Position numbers and translations under genes: made by a program. 64,000 bases of DNA, from assembly GCA_034440635.1 (NCBI GenBank), contig JAOTON010001354.1:558001-622000 (forward strand), in the 5' to 3' direction. Positions 45,441 through 56,974 of this stretch are shown piece after piece; position 1 is the stretch's first letter, and each line of letters starts with the position of its first letter. The DNA is from Lepas anatifera (lineage: Eukaryota; Arthropoda; Thecostraca; Lepadidae). Under the pieces are notes generated by a model. It was not told the DNA's origin, searched no databases, and saw only the letters and a list, made by a program, of their open reading frames with translations.

Positions 45441-45760
45441 CCGCAGAAATCGCAGGGGAGACGCCGCGCGGCGCGGCCACGTCGCTGCCGTCGGCGCCGT
45501 CGATTATTTACACAGCAGTACTGTTTATTGCCAGAACACGGCCCTCGCCGGCCGGGGTCACAGAAATCCAGGATGACAGATACTAATAATGCACTTAAGC
45601 TGCCAATAAAGCCGCTGATGTCGGCCGGCCTGTGGTCCCCGATGCCGCCCCCACTGCCACCCCCGCTCGACGGCGGCCCTGCTCCGGACGCACAGCGCCG
45701 CCGCCGCCGCAAATGCAATCCGCCGCAGAAGAACTATGACAAATGACATCATTAAGTTTT
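45441..45760. other. GC-rich island with developmental-TF words
   Basis: Between CpG-dense flanks are GATTATTTACACA (forkhead-type), GATGACAGATAC (Meis/TALE-type), CACTTAAG (NK-type) and GCCAATAAAGCC (posterior-Hox-type) within about 130 bp. Such clustering in a non-coding GC-rich patch suggests an enhancer. Short words alone are weak evidence. Confidence 0.4.
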
Positions 45761-45779
45761 TCCTTAAAACGTTGTTGGC

Positions 45780-46010
45780 CTGCAGGGAGCGCAGGCGGGC
45801 GTCACTGAGAAACAGACGGACGTGCGAGAGAGAGGCTGAGTAAGAGAGGAGGAGACGGAGGGCAAAGGGAAGACGAGAGAGAGAGGATCGAGAGAGGAAG
45901 AGATATGAAAGAGAAAGGAAGGCAAAGAATACGTGAGAGAAGACGAAGTGACACTGAAAGAAACAGACCGAAATTGCGATAGGAGCGAGGACAGAGGGAG
46001 AGAGCTGGGT
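45780..46010. repeat. Polypurine (GAGA-rich) tract
   Basis: From about 45826 to 46003 the plus strand is almost entirely A and G, with many GAGAGA words. It is imperfect, so not a simple microsatellite. It could bind GAGA factor-like proteins or form triplex structure. Confidence 0.8.
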
Positions 46011-46340
46011 TTACTGCAGTGTCGGATCTCTGTACTCCATAAGGCGCGCCTGCGTCCGCCCACGGCCAGCAAAAAGCGCGCGCTGGGCGCTGAGAGATGG
46101 TACGAATTTGCCGGGCCAGGTTGTCACCCCGACCCGGCGCGTCCCGGCGGTGGGTGTGCCGGTGTGAATATGAGTGTGACGACGTGTCACTGCCATTCTC
46201 TCCCTCACAACAACACTGCAGCTACAAAGCAGGTCAGCCAGCCACGCTGTCTGCATGAGCGAGCGACAGTCGCATGGTCGGTGCCTACCTGCTCCCGAGA
46301 TGTGAAGCTGCTCGGCTCCCAGTCTCACAGGCTACCACGG
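46011..46340. other. GC-rich patch
   Basis: Moderately CpG-rich non-coding DNA adjoining the polypurine tract. Overlapping frames on both strands lack recognisable domains. Confidence 0.35.
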
Positions 46341-46439
46341 ATTGTTCGAGATCAATACGGCTCTTGAAGTTAATAAGCAAACTGAACCGAGCGGCACATT
46401 TCGACAAAAAAAATCATATGAGTAGCTTTGTACCTCTAT

Positions 46440-47090
46440 ACATCCAATGAAGCGCAGCCGACCGCCTTTGGCTCCGGAAAGTGATTCCCCTGACAAGACT
46501 ATTGCTTTCCAGGAATTCCAGAGCCAACTTGCTACGCATCAGCACCAGGGCCCTCGGCATCTTCTCTGGTACGGGGGAGGCGGGTACTTCCTGGCGATCT
46601 CATCTTCCGTGCTTGGTAGCAAAAAACGGAGAACGGCGTTAGGAAGCCAGTCTGGAGCTCATTCGAAAATTTCATCTTCATTTTTATGCAATTTTTGGGT
46701 CAGGTCACTTTTCAAGTCGCTAGAGGTCAAAGTATACTCTCATAGGAAATATATAAAAATGTAAGTTTTGTGTCATACCTGTTGACAGAGTAGAGCTATG
46801 ATTTTTTTATAAAGCTATTGGGCCTTTAGACCAAAGTAAATTATGTATCTTAAGAATTCGTCAGGTCAAATCATAAAACTGTCCTGATCTGACCTGAATT
46901 AGGGTCAGGTCACGGTAAGTATAGGTCATAATGCTCATCTTTGAAATGGCACTGGAAAGCCAAACATAACGCCGTCAAAAAACACTCTATCATAATTTTC
47001 TGGAAAGTAGTCGAACTTAGCCCGATTTCTCTGTGCATTTGAGTTGGAGAGATTATGGCCTTGTCCTAATAATAGATCATCGGTACCAAG
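46440..47090. repeat. AGGTCA-bearing repeat fragment
   Basis: About six AGGTCA/TGACCT words (46699-46950), with preceding text such as TCGAAAATTTCATCTTC and TTTTTGGGTCAGGTCACTT, resemble the interior of the TTAA element at 50443-51615. No TTAA-flanked ends or G/C hairpins were found, so this is a fragment or a different family. Confidence 0.5.
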
Positions 47091-47539
47091 AATCCTGTGA
47101 ACAAAACGTTTTGTACTTGGTGGCTTTATGATTTGATGTGAATCTCAAATTGATAGACTAAGTCTGCTCCACTGCTACACCTCCAAACATTGCTTGTGGC
47201 TAGGTCTTCTAATCTGGAGTGGAGACCTGACATAATATAACCTGAGCCTGAAGCTGCATAGAAAATTGGGGAAAACAGGTAACAAGCATACAAAAATCCC
47301 GGCGCCGTACGCCACCGTGCTTTGGCCGTCTGCAAAAATCTCAGGTGGTAGATTTCGGCCCCACGTACAATGTAACTCGCCCCAGTAATTGGCTCACTTG
47401 CAAGAACACCGCAATACAAACTATGAGCATGTACAAAACATAAACGTTGGAATAGGGGAAGGGTGACAGAGGGTTGCACCCGTCTCCTTCACATGTTTCA
47501 TGAAAATGTATCGATTTCAGCAAGATTAGGATAACAATA
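47091..47539. other. Intergenic DNA, no gene seen
   Basis: A 117-codon minus-strand frame (47126-47479) does not resemble a known protein. Nothing else was recognised. Confidence 0.4.
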
Positions 47540-47672
47540 GAAATGTGTTTAACCAGCCCGTACGGAAGGCAACAATAAATCCAAACCGGTAGTTTTTTGG
47601 CGTCAGTTTGTTGTCCGCAGCAGGCTGAAGCTTGGCTGGCCCCTCACTTTTTTGCTGGTGACGACGCTTATG
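47540..47672 (-). mobile_element. Truncated relative of the hAT MITE at 31.5 kb
   Basis: Read on the minus strand it begins CATAAGCGTCGTCACCAGC and continues with AAAAAAGTGAGGGGCCAGCC. It aligns with 31504-31640 in order. The far end and the second 8-bp flank are missing, so it is a partial copy. Confidence 0.75.
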
Positions 47673-47679
47673 CTGCATA

Positions 47680-48150
47680 GTCCTCGTCCTGTTCCCAGCC
47701 GTCCGACACCTCGGACTCGCGGGCGGCTGGCACCAGGCGATCTGTTCCGTCGCCGCTAAAACAGACCGGCACCGGCGGTGGCAGCGGCGCCGGCGGCCGC
47801 TTCTCTTCATTAGACCTGATCGGCCGACTCCTCCGCCGGCGCGCGCCGATCGAGGCTCTCACCTTCGACACCGGTGTCATTCATCAGATAAAACGGCGGC
47901 AGGTAAAAGGCGGCAGCGGCGCGGTTGCCGCCGCGCCATTGTTGCCGCGCGCGCTGCGCCAAATGGTATCTGCCGCGGAATCGGGTGCGCCCGGGTCGTT
48001 GGCCATGTGGCGCGCTCGGCACGATTGCGACGCACAACGCAGCAACGGCGACCGGCGACGGCGGCCGAGCTGCCTCTGCTATCACTCACTGGAGTCCTGA
48101 CGTCGCCACAATTAGCAGACGGAGCTGAACAAGCCACAATCCAGCGGCGT
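47680..48150. other. GC-rich, CpG-dense island
   Basis: Strongly CpG-rich DNA with words such as GCCGCCGCGCCATTGTTGCC. Frames on both strands are Arg/Ala-rich artefacts. It borders an AT-rich stretch with homeodomain-like words at 48150-48250. Confidence 0.45.
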
Positions 48151-48956
48151 CTAGCCTGTATTATTATAGCATGGAATTGCTGATTTGGTTGCTATAGTTC
48201 AGATATTATCATTTGCCTATTTGGAAACAAATAAACGTCATATTTTATAGCAAAAACATACCTCCACCTTGCACCAAGCATAAAGTTACTGTCCCTCAGC
48301 AGCAGAAAGCCGCTTCGGAGCAAATACTCTGGTTTTTTATTCGGGTTTACCGATGCCCAACTACGTTAATTAGCATCGAAAGAGAAGACTAATTAACTAG
48401 GCTGGGGCTGGGCGCCTAATTCTGTCTCTGGACGGGCTCGATCCTGCGACCCTTTGCTCACTGCAGAGGTCAAATGAGAGAGTTAAAATTCCAACACAGC
48501 TTAAGCAAACTGGTGAATTTTAATATAAATGTATATCCTTTATGTATAGTAAATCCGTGGAATTATTCTTCCTTTCGGTTCGTAGTCAGTGGCTTGGGGC
48601 GAAATAAATATAGACGATACCATTGACGTTTCAAATCCATATCAATCGGTTAACTTTCATTATACCTAATCAGCAGCTTGTAACCCCGCAGAAACACCAA
48701 ATTCCTGGGGATTTGTTAAACCTGCCTGGGAAAGGGCTAGCATTGATTGGCTACTCTCCTTTTCAATCACCTTTTATCTTCTATATAAAGGACGAATAAA
48801 TCTTCAATGACGGACCTGGTCAGTACATTTATGAAAAGGAAATTTAGGTTCCAGAACTTTGGAGGCTTCCCGTTCGCTATCATTTGCGAGGGCGCACCAG
48901 TGTTTATGCCTGACGATTTTTGTCTTATAAAGGAAAGGACATATAAGCCATGACTG
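48151..48956. other. Intergenic DNA, possible old SINE on the minus strand
   Basis: On the minus strand GGTCGCAGGATCGAGCCCGT (about 48434-48453) looks like a tRNA box B, and could be a degenerate SINE. No box A or tail was confirmed. No gene was recognised. Confidence 0.35.
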
Positions 48957-49130
48957 GGGATGAGGTGGCTTAGTGGATAGCACCCTTGTCTTCTAAGCCA
49001 CCGGTCCGGGTTCGTCCCGGCGGAGCCTCTGATAAGTCGATCTGATCCCCAAATCCCTTCCAACAGGGTGAGTTGGCGACGCCGTATGACCCTGGCAGTT
49101 TGCGTCGTTAAACCCCACATTATTATTATT
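48957..49130 (+). mobile_element. tRNA-derived SINE (type 1), copy 1
   Basis: The head is tRNA-like with box A TGGCTTAGTGGATAGCA (48966-48982) and box B GGGTTCGTCCC (49008-49018). The body contains GGCGGAGCCTCTGATAAGTC and TTGGCGACGCCGTATGACC. The tail reads GCGTCGTTAAACCCCACA followed by (TTA)n. The shared body and tail with 58690-58857 and the tail with 54221-54413 define a SINE family transcribed by RNA polymerase III and moved by a LINE in trans. Confidence 0.88.
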
Positions 49131-49479
49131 AAGCCTGACTGTTGTTCTTACATCTTTAAAGTCTCAATTGGTTAGAAATGTATGATGCGTTTTGAAACTA
49201 TCTAATCTCAATATATGTAGTTGTCCCGAAGACTCACCTCCACGTTATCAAATAACGAAAAGAGTTAAAATGCTTGGTAAAATGGAATACAAGTCACTGT
49301 GAGCCTCACTTATGGTTTGAGTACAGCATTTCCTTACCGTCTGCAAACATATCAGTTCTGAAAGCTTCTATTGCTTTTTAAAATTTTCCGCTGTCAAGTC
49401 TCATGCTTGACTATCTGTGTCAGCCGCCCCCTAGTCTGACTGAGTGGACGAAAACACTGATAACCAGTTAAGCCTCGTT
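49131..49479. other. Intergenic DNA, no gene seen
   Basis: AT-rich spacer between the SINE and the next GC-rich island. Confidence 0.45.
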
Positions 49480-50070
49480 ATAGAATCGAGTGCAGGAAAG
49501 CGCCGTTTTGTCAAGTGTCATCAAACATGTTGTCGCGCGTTCCCAACAGTTTCCTGCAAAAGTGCAAAATCCCCGCCGGATAAGATAAGTGGGCTGTCTC
49601 GGTGCAGTGTTGATTTATCAGTGTCTGGCAGCTTGCCCCCTCCCCCTCCCACCTGTGCCGGTTTCGGCGCGCCCGGCATCAGAGAGCGTGCGGTACCGCC
49701 AGCGCCGCCCCAGCCTCACCACGCAGCCGTTGCAAGACCTGACCTGCAGACCGCCCGCGCCGCTCAGTCGTTTTGCCCAAAAATAAATGGTGAGTTTATC
49801 TGACTGCATCGCGAGCAGAGAGCGATAAATTTTGGACGCCCCGCGTCGCTGGCCAGCAGAGATTAATCGGCCGTACGATTCATTAGCATTTTGCTGCAGC
49901 GTCTCACGAATTCGACTCCTCTAAATGGGTGACCCCAAGTGACTGGAGATTATGCAGCGGATGCATGCCCGGCCGGAGACGAGGCCCGGCGCTCCGCCCT
50001 GTCCGCGGCAGGACGCTTCATTGGCCGAGCACCAGCTGGGGCCGTGACCGTGCGCTCGCGTCGCACCCCC
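49480..50070. other. GC-rich island with CNE-like core
   Basis: GC-rich flanks surround 49780-49920, which contains CCAAAAATAAATGG, GAGCGATAAATTTTGG, GCAGAGATTAATCGGCC and GATTCATTAGCATTTTGC. These are homeodomain- and POU-type words in close succession. There is no convincing ORF. It may be a conserved enhancer (inference). Confidence 0.4.
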
Positions 50071-50297
50071 TGCAGGAATGTGCTGTATGAATACTTAATC
50101 AGAGCTTCTGCGCAACTAGGCGTTACCTATTGAAAACAAAAATGGAACAGTCTGATACTGCACGGGAAGGGTTATGATTGTTGGTGCGGAATTTACACTG
50201 CGATACTTTGATAGTTGTATTGGTCGTAATAGCTCGGCAGGTATGGGAGAACTTTTGCCTTCATCGTATGTTGGGTTCCGGCCAATTTGCGTCATAC

Positions 50298-50352
50298 ATA
50301 CATACATAGAATACATACATACATACATACGTCATACATACGTCATACATAG
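50298..50352. repeat. (CATA)n microsatellite, interrupted
   Basis: CATA units broken by CGT words produce the repeated peptide in overlapping frames. Confidence 0.9.
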
Positions 50353-50442
50353 AAAGCACATGCTAAAGGAATGCAGCATAGGAAAGCTACGAAATATGAC
50401 AAAGCCAGTACACGTTAGAAAGGCATATGTATGCAACATTAA

Positions 50443-51615
50443 CCCTTGCCCCGGTGGCGGGTACGAGCCACCTTCGCCCTGGTGGGGGGCTAAAAAGACC
50501 CCCACGATCTCAAAACTAAGAGAGCTAGAAAAAGCGCAAAACGGCAATCGAAGCTCTTCGAAAATGATATCGAAAATACTTCGGTCATTTTTCTTGTCAG
50601 GTCAATATCAAGGTCACCAGAGGTCAAAATAGGTCAAAATCGCTAATATGAGGTGTACTAAGAAAGCCTCCTATATCTCAGAAACTATGATAGCTAGAAA
50701 CATTTTTCTAACACCATTCGAAAGCTCTTGAGATGCGCTTTCATTGCAGTGGCATTCATTTTCGTGTCAGGTCAAAGCCTAGGGAGCTACAGGTCACTAA
50801 ATATTGGGCATATTCTTGGGAATGTCCATAGCCACCCATGCATAAGGGCGTTTACTTTTTCGCTAATAGCTTCCAAACCAAACAAGATACAGCCATAGTT
50901 TATGACCATTGCAATCCTCTCGTCAATACGAATCGAATGATATAGGATATTGCTATGCCAGGTCAAATTTAAGAATTTGACCTGACCCAGGTCAACAGTC
51001 TGACCCAACTTGACCTGTATAGTCATGATGTATATCATTTAACTTCCAGTGACTATACAAACACTTCGGTGACAAAATAAAAGCTCTATCTTAGTTTATT
51101 CAAAATTTATGAGGAAAACACCAAAAATGCTTATTTGACCTAAGGTGACCTTTTAAAGGTCACAAGTCAAAAATTTTGGTATCAGCTTCAGAAATGGGCT
51201 AAGGCAAGTCGCAACCGATGTTTAAAGTTGATTCCATCCATACTTACTGAGAAAAGCTCATTTCGTGATTATCCCCATGCATTGTCAATGGGGAGGTCAT
51301 GCTCTGCACATGACCTTAGGTCACCAATATCAAAAATCCCGGAACAAATGTTGTGCTCCTGGTGGGCCCAAGATGTGGTATGAGTTTCAACTTGATCGAT
51401 TAATCCTTCTTTTAGTTATGCCGTCCTAAGTATTTTTGAGGTGAGGTCACTTCACCTGACCTGGTGACCTGACCTAATATGACCTTGAGCCAAAATTTTC
51501 AGGAAAGATGTAAAAATGATGAAGGAACAGCTAGACCAGTTTGGGCGCTGGCGCCGCCGTTTTTGGTCACTTCGGAAAAACCCGAGGGGGGTCTAAAAGA
51601 CCCCACCGGCGAAGG
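50443..51615. mobile_element. TTAA element B, AGGTCA-rich, inverted relative to C
   Basis: Flanked by TTAA at 50439-50442 and 51616-51619, length 1173 bp. The left end is CCCTTGCCCCGGTGG with a second subterminal copy CCTTCGCCCTGGTGG, then stem GTGGGGG/CCCCCAC (50482-50505). The right end, reversed, is CCTTCGCCGGTGGGG with stem GGGGTCT/AGACCCC and loop AAA (51589-51605), followed on that strand by GGGTTTTTCCGAAG and AAAAACGGCGG, matching element C. About 21 AGGTCA or TGACCT words were counted by eye. No ORF. It is a non-autonomous DNA element, piggyBac- or Kolobok-like by its TTAA target. Confidence 0.85.
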
Positions 51616-51785
51616 TTAACGCCGAAGCTAGTTATATAAAAAATGTAATCAATAATAATCAGTAAGCAATTCCTAGTAGTACATTCCATTTATTGGCCAT
51701 AATTGTCTGAATAGAGGATGGAGAGGAATAGGGGAAGCCTGGTCTCCCGTTTTAATCCCAAGTTTATATGTTTTCCCAAAATGAA

Positions 51786-52189
51786 AAAAAAATCGGCATA
51801 AATTTCTCATTTGGCTTTGCGGACGATGCCGAGTTACAAATGTTTCTTTTGTCTATTCCAGCCAACTTCAATATTTCGGCCTAGCTTCTTTAACATCAAG
51901 GAGGTTGCAATACGATCTCTTATTCATTAGAAATCTGTACAAGCACAAAATCGTCTCGTCTTATCTCCTTGAATCATTTGCATTGGCTACTCCTTCCCAA
52001 TTTTTGCGGAACCCACTGGTATTCCATGTTCCTTATGCCAGGGTAAATACTGTAACAGCATGTATGTTTGTTCGGATACCTAGGCTTTATAATTATTTCA
52101 ATAATACTCATAGAGAAGCGGACATTTGGCATTGCTCTGCATATCAGTTCCGTAAGCATGTTATTTTGTACTCTCTCACTACTATCTAG
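51786..52189 (+). pseudogene. Non-LTR retrotransposon RT C-terminus, truncated
   Basis: This open reading segment gives HKFLIWL, LASLTSRRLQYDLLFIRNLY, HKIVSSYLLE, FHVPYARVNT and RIPRLYNYFNN, ending in a stop. It is the characteristic C-terminal tail after the reverse transcriptase of CR1/Jockey-type ORF2 proteins (...SLxxRRxxxDLxFLxKLxxGxI...RVPxRxxR...LYN). It is 5'-truncated, as usual for LINE copies. The element's 3' end appears to be the A-rich tail near 52575-52597. It is related to the copy at 63.1-64.0 kb. Confidence 0.88.
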
Positions 52190-52597
52190 GCACGCTGACC
52201 TGGCGGGGTTTGTAACGTTTTGATGGTAAACGATATGCCCTCATATTTTTTATGTATTTATGTTTGTATTTTTATATGTTTTAATATATTTTCTTCTTAT
52301 GTCTTTTACAGTTTTTAAATGTTTTAAGACCTTAAACTGTTTTTTTTTTACAAGCTCTTGGGCTTTTTTATACGCTGTGACGTCAGGTAATAGGGGCTTT
52401 GTGATGAACACTGACCGGTCAATTTATACTTTTACTTGTATGTGTAAAGATGTGCATGCGATTATGTAGAACTATGACCTATTTCTCTCACCAAGCAACG
52501 AATGCTAGCTCACATTTTATCGCTTGACTTCATCTGTGAATGGGACTTAATTGAACCCGTAGATGATTGTTCAATACAAACAAATAAACAAACAAAT
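52190..52597 (+). mobile_element. 3' UTR and tail of the non-LTR element
   Basis: T-rich non-coding DNA follows the RT stop and ends in CAAACAAATAAACAAACAAA (about 52578-52597), which fits the tandem short-unit tail of CR1/Jockey-type elements. The exact boundary is inferred from that tail only. Confidence 0.6.
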
Positions 52598-52865
52598 GTG
52601 GGAATGGGTCGAACACTTGTATAACCAGTCAGTGTGCAGAGATCAATAATGAGCTCAAATTTGACTGGCTGTTTGTTCCAAATGTGCAGGTTAAGTGATT
52701 CCTGGATACCTTTTTGTATCAATGGTGATGGTCATGCTTTTTACTGAGCCAAAATTAACTTCTACAACGTTGGTCATTTGATATATTATCTTATCTATGT
52801 TACTTAATCTCCGAATTCACTACAGAAAGTGCTTATTTTGCAACTTCGCTCAAATTATTTCATAT

Positions 52866-52931
52866 TGTAAGGGCTCATGGATAGAGCGTTGGTCTCCTGA
52901 GTGAAATGTCTAGATTAAAGCCTCGGTGACT

Positions 52932-52935
<4 letters not shown>
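52866..52935 (+). mobile_element. tRNA-like SINE fragment
   Basis: GGGCTCATGGATAGAGCG (box A-like) and TCTAGATTAAAGCCTC (degenerate box B) are spaced as in a tRNA head and followed directly by a TA microsatellite. It is an old fragment or tRNA pseudogene. Confidence 0.4.

Positions 52936-52973
<38 letters not shown>
52936..52973. repeat. (TA)n microsatellite
   Basis: A TA run of about 38 bp at the end of the tRNA-like fragment. Confidence 0.96.
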
Positions 52974-52975
<2 letters not shown>

Positions 52976-53170
52976 CGATCTGCAAAAATGGTAGGTACTG
53001 ACGCAAAAAGTGGAGGATGTGACGCTGTATAATTTTGGTAGCTCGTGCGTCTTTAAATCCGAGCCGTTATCATTGCTAAAAATTAAGCAGAATAAACCAG
53101 TTGCGTAAATACAAGCTTTATTCGAGCCAAGGCCTTTAAATGTAGAGGTAGAACGCTCCCCTCTAAAAAA

Positions 53171-53483
53171 ATGGCAACCTCTGTTTCTAGAGACTTTTAC
53201 GTTTGTGACGTCAGCAGTTGCTCTCAAGGTGGAGCCGCCCATTCATTCAATGAGAATCGACTACGGATCGTGGAGTGTTTTACGGTTAAAATATGCATCT
53301 GGCGAGGGGTAGACCCAGGATTTATTACCCCACGTCCACAAAAACAGTATTATTGCCCCTAACCCTCAACTTATCTCCTGATAGCCCCGTCTTCTACAAT
53401 GCTTAGCGACAATGCGTTGCTAAGCAGCTCTAGGCGATCGCTGACGTCATCACCATGGTGAATGCCAGATTTAAGGTTGCCAT
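53171..53483. repeat. Short inverted pair sharing ATGGCAACCT and TGACGTCAGC
   Basis: On the plus strand ATGGCAACCT (53171) and TGACGTCAGC (53206) occur 25 bp apart. On the minus strand the same two words occur 24 bp apart (53483 to 53440). The pair suggests a decayed inverted-repeat element about 310 bp long. The overlapping 180-codon minus-strand frame (53371-53913) includes KYCCVNQC, faintly like a THAP zinc-finger start, but continues without the rest of that domain. Confidence 0.4.
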
Positions 53484-54220
53484 TTTTGGCATAGGCTAAA
53501 AAGCCGGAGCGCAACCCCCTGATTCGAGCACACTGATTTACACAACAATATTTGACTGCAGGTACTTTTGCAAAAGCAGTTGTTCTATACGAAGGCACTG
53601 CTAATTTTGAAAATATGCCTCGTCGTGGATGCACCTTGCACAAACATGTGTTGACTGGGTGGAAATGACTGTCTGAGATAAGCAGAAGATATGATAAGCC
53701 GTTGCTGAAGCGTTGGGGTGACTCTTCTTGAGGTGCACAGCCTTTAAGTGAACTTGAAGCAAGAACGCAGTCAAAACAGCCGACGTCTGCCCTCCAAACT
53801 AAAAAAGAAAATGTTTCGTAAGGAATGTTGTAATAAGTACAGACAATATCATATACACATATATAACACACACACACACAACATATATATCCGGTTACGA
53901 GGCTCCCATTCATCCGTTCTTACATTCCATCATGAGCTGATAGTGGTGAAAAATAAACAATCTGGATGGCATGGTCAAAATAATCATGATGCAAAGAATA
54001 TACGCAAACGATAATGACAACATTGAATGCAATAACAATCCGGTAATCAGCCTGTAAGTGTGTGTTTTCATTCTTTGGAGCTTTGAAAGCCTATGAGTTG
54101 TTTTCGTATTCAACTGTTCAGATTTGTATAATTATTTTCTATCGATTCCATAGTCTCAATGTACAAGCTCTCAACGAACGATCGCTGGTTGGCGAGTTGG
54201 CTGGTTTTTCACCCCTGTTT

Positions 54221-54413
54221 GGCTAGGAGTGTGGGTCAGTCGGTTAGTGCGCGTGCTCAGCTCGGGCCACGACATTCTGTATGTGCAGGATGTCGTGGGT
54301 TCAAGCCCACCCAGAGGCAGGACATGATGCCCTGCCCAATGTTCAAGTCCTGCTAATTACCCTTCCCTCTCCGACCCCATAAGACATTAACAGTATGTGT
54401 ACGCTAAACCCCA
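54221..54413 (+). mobile_element. tRNA-derived SINE (type 1 tail), copy 3
   Basis: Box A-like TCAGTCGGTTAGTGCG and box B GGGTTCAAGCCCACC are separated by an insert containing ACGACATTC and AGGATGTCG. The 3' end GTACGCTAAACCCCAAAATTA resembles the tail of the 48957 and 58690 copies. The head differs, so this is a second subfamily using the same LINE-recognised tail. Confidence 0.75.
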
Positions 54414-56949
54414 AAATTATGCCCTGCTTGGCTTTGCTCTTCTTTCTCCCATTGCTGACGAAATAAGTCGTTCGACCTTGGAAGGCTCCGACAAATACAT
54501 ATATCCGATATCTGACTGGTGTCTTGACAGATACTCAACGGAATACCAGTCTTCTATTTTTCACTCAATCATTGACCACCCTCAGAATTGTGTTTGTTTT
54601 CGCAAAAATCCATATGAAATAATAATCCTTTTTCATTATATTTTTCCTTTGAAAATTTAGTAAAATCACAGAATCAATATGCTACTTTTTATATTTATTC
54701 GTGTTTCAGTTCTCTTTCATAGGCTATATAAGTAATGGCTCCATACCGGATCACATCCATGATGATGACAGTATGGGCCGTCAATCAAGTATTGATCTTT
54801 TGAAAGCTCAGGATCTGTCAATATTTTCCAACCCAGAATGTCTTTAGGAAGAGCCCCAAGGCCTGACTTTACCTTCGAACAGCAGATGAGGCCCTGGAGA
54901 TTGGGAACCCTGTTGGCTCATTAAGCTCACTCGAGTGGACATAGCTTCGAACTTGACCCAATCCCGCCCCATTCATTTGAATCCTGATTCTGGCCCGCCT
55001 CTCACTCCTTCACAGCGAGAGCAGACCTCAGTGTCTCCGTGGCCTGTGAGAACACAGTCGGGGCCATCAGGGTACGTTCAGGCAGCGGTGTTTAGCGTGC
55101 TGCCCGCAGCGCGGCGCTACCGTACAGACTGGAGATCGGCCCCGTTCTTTGAGTCGAATCAGCACTGTTTCGAAGTCGTCAAGAAAGTACCTATATATCA
55201 CTTCGCGCTTGCAGAGGTTAATACAGAAGGTTTCTAGTAAAAAAGACACGGAGATTGGTAGGAGTTCCAAAAATGCAGTTATCAGTGAGCCGGGAGAATG
55301 GGGAACTAGGGTCTCTGACTAATTAGCATATTAACTATTTGGAATAAGCCAAAATTATCCTTGAACAAAATCCTCTCACCTGTTTTATTATGGAAGACAG
55401 AAGAACAAATTGAGCTAATTAGAAAGTGACGTGAAAATGAAAATTAAGGTGAATATTGGAGTTATTATTAAACTTATGCAATATAGTCCGGAAATAAAAC
55501 AGAATAGGTAGGTATGTAGGTATGATATAGGTATGTTTTCAAAAATAGTCATATCAAAAAACCATTGGCTACGTTTTTAAGAGAATTAATCCTATTTTGT
55601 TAATTCTGTTTGGTTATCAGCAGGTAATTAAAAACAAATATATTTATTTCAACAGTTTTTCCGTTAGCAAGTGAATCCAGGCGGCTGGTTGCACACTAAG
55701 ACACCTGGGATTTTGCTGACGGGGGCGGGGGGCGAAACACCAAGAGGGGAGCACCAATTTAAAATCTGGGGCGTCATTTGGCCATTGTGAAGACGTCCTT
55801 CTCAATGAGATTTGATTGTCTTTAGAGAGCGCGCGTTTCAGCAGTCCCATCGGAAAGTAAGTAATTTAAACTTGCCAGATGGGTGCCCGTATAGTTAAAT
55901 GGGAACCTGCATCTGGCAATGGAAGGACAGCCCTTATGATGGATGCTGGAAATGGGGGGGGCTCTCCCAGGTCAATTCCAAGTCAATTCTAAAGTGCATA
56001 TCCTGGAAAGTTTTGATATTTTTCGGCGCTTGGCTATCCAGCGCCTTCGGCCTCTGACATGAACGCCCGACACAGGCAGGGGGCGCATCAGGAAATATAA
56101 AAGGGGCGAGCACTCCACTCCCTCCCCCTCCTTTGGATAAGTCCATGGATGCAAATAGGTACATACATCCAAGGGTGTGCCGCTTGCGTAGTGGGTACGC
56201 TAAATCGCAAAGCACTTTCCGCTAGAACGTCAAAAAACATCGCATGCCACCGGCGCGGCGCCTGCAACGAGGAGAGAGAAGTATTTCACTCCACCGAGCC
56301 CGGAAGTTATGTTAACGGCACTGGTCTTTTCAGGATTCTTTCCTTTTAAGGGCAGTCTGATTAGAATTCATACTGACAAAATTACGCTCCCATGAAGAAA
56401 TGGCATGCCAGCGGGTGGAGGCATTCGCTGAGAGATTAACCAACACGTTTGATAAAACCATTACAGAGGAAAAGGTACAGATACTATTGAAATCGAATAT
56501 CCGGAATGCTCCTATCTACGATGTCCAAAGTAGCGGGATGAGGGGCTGAGCAGGAATGCGTTGGGATGGGGGTTAAAGTGGCACCTTGAGTCGGGGGCAG
56601 ACTACAGTACCCTGCCCTTGCCCGAAAATCCTGTTGAAATGGCTGCCTCTTATCATGTAGAATTTAAGCTTAACAAGATGTCAATGTGAGACTTGGCACC
56701 CAACAGCATATCGCACCCGATGGTTATTATTTTATTTAAACCCCTATCCTCCAAGCTAGACTTGTGATTACTTGACTAAGACAGAAGCTCGAGGCCTCCG
56801 TTCCAAAGCAGATTATTTTCTGCCGAGGAGCGACATTCAGTGTGACAGGGATTTACGATATGTGCCCGTGGAGCGCCAGCTGCTTTTATCACCTACAGCA
56901 GTGGCGGTTGCCTGGAGAGGTTTACATGGGACATTTCAACATTCATCGC
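54414..56949. other. Intergenic DNA, no gene seen
   Basis: Mostly AT-rich, with G-rich patches at 55700-55760 and 55940-56140 that may be DNA-transposon debris. No coding, RNA or delimitable element was recognised. Confidence 0.45.
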
Positions 56950-56974
56950 ATTCCATCCTATCTGTCTGTCTATC

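Noticed and set aside
48966..49020. Possible tRNA gene
   Set aside because: Both Pol III boxes are present, but the acceptor stem does not close and the sequence continues into a body and tail shared with 58.7 kb, so it is a SINE.
52936..52973. Telomere- or centromere-type repeat
   Set aside because: Only TA, GA, CT and GT microsatellites and local minisatellites occur. No TTAGG/TTAGGG tract was seen anywhere.
53371..53913. 180-codon minus-strand frame with CCVNQC
   Set aside because: The Cys/Tyr/Ile-rich start comes from an ACACAC/ATAT tract, and only a short THAP-like word is present. Spacing of the remaining zinc ligands was not found.
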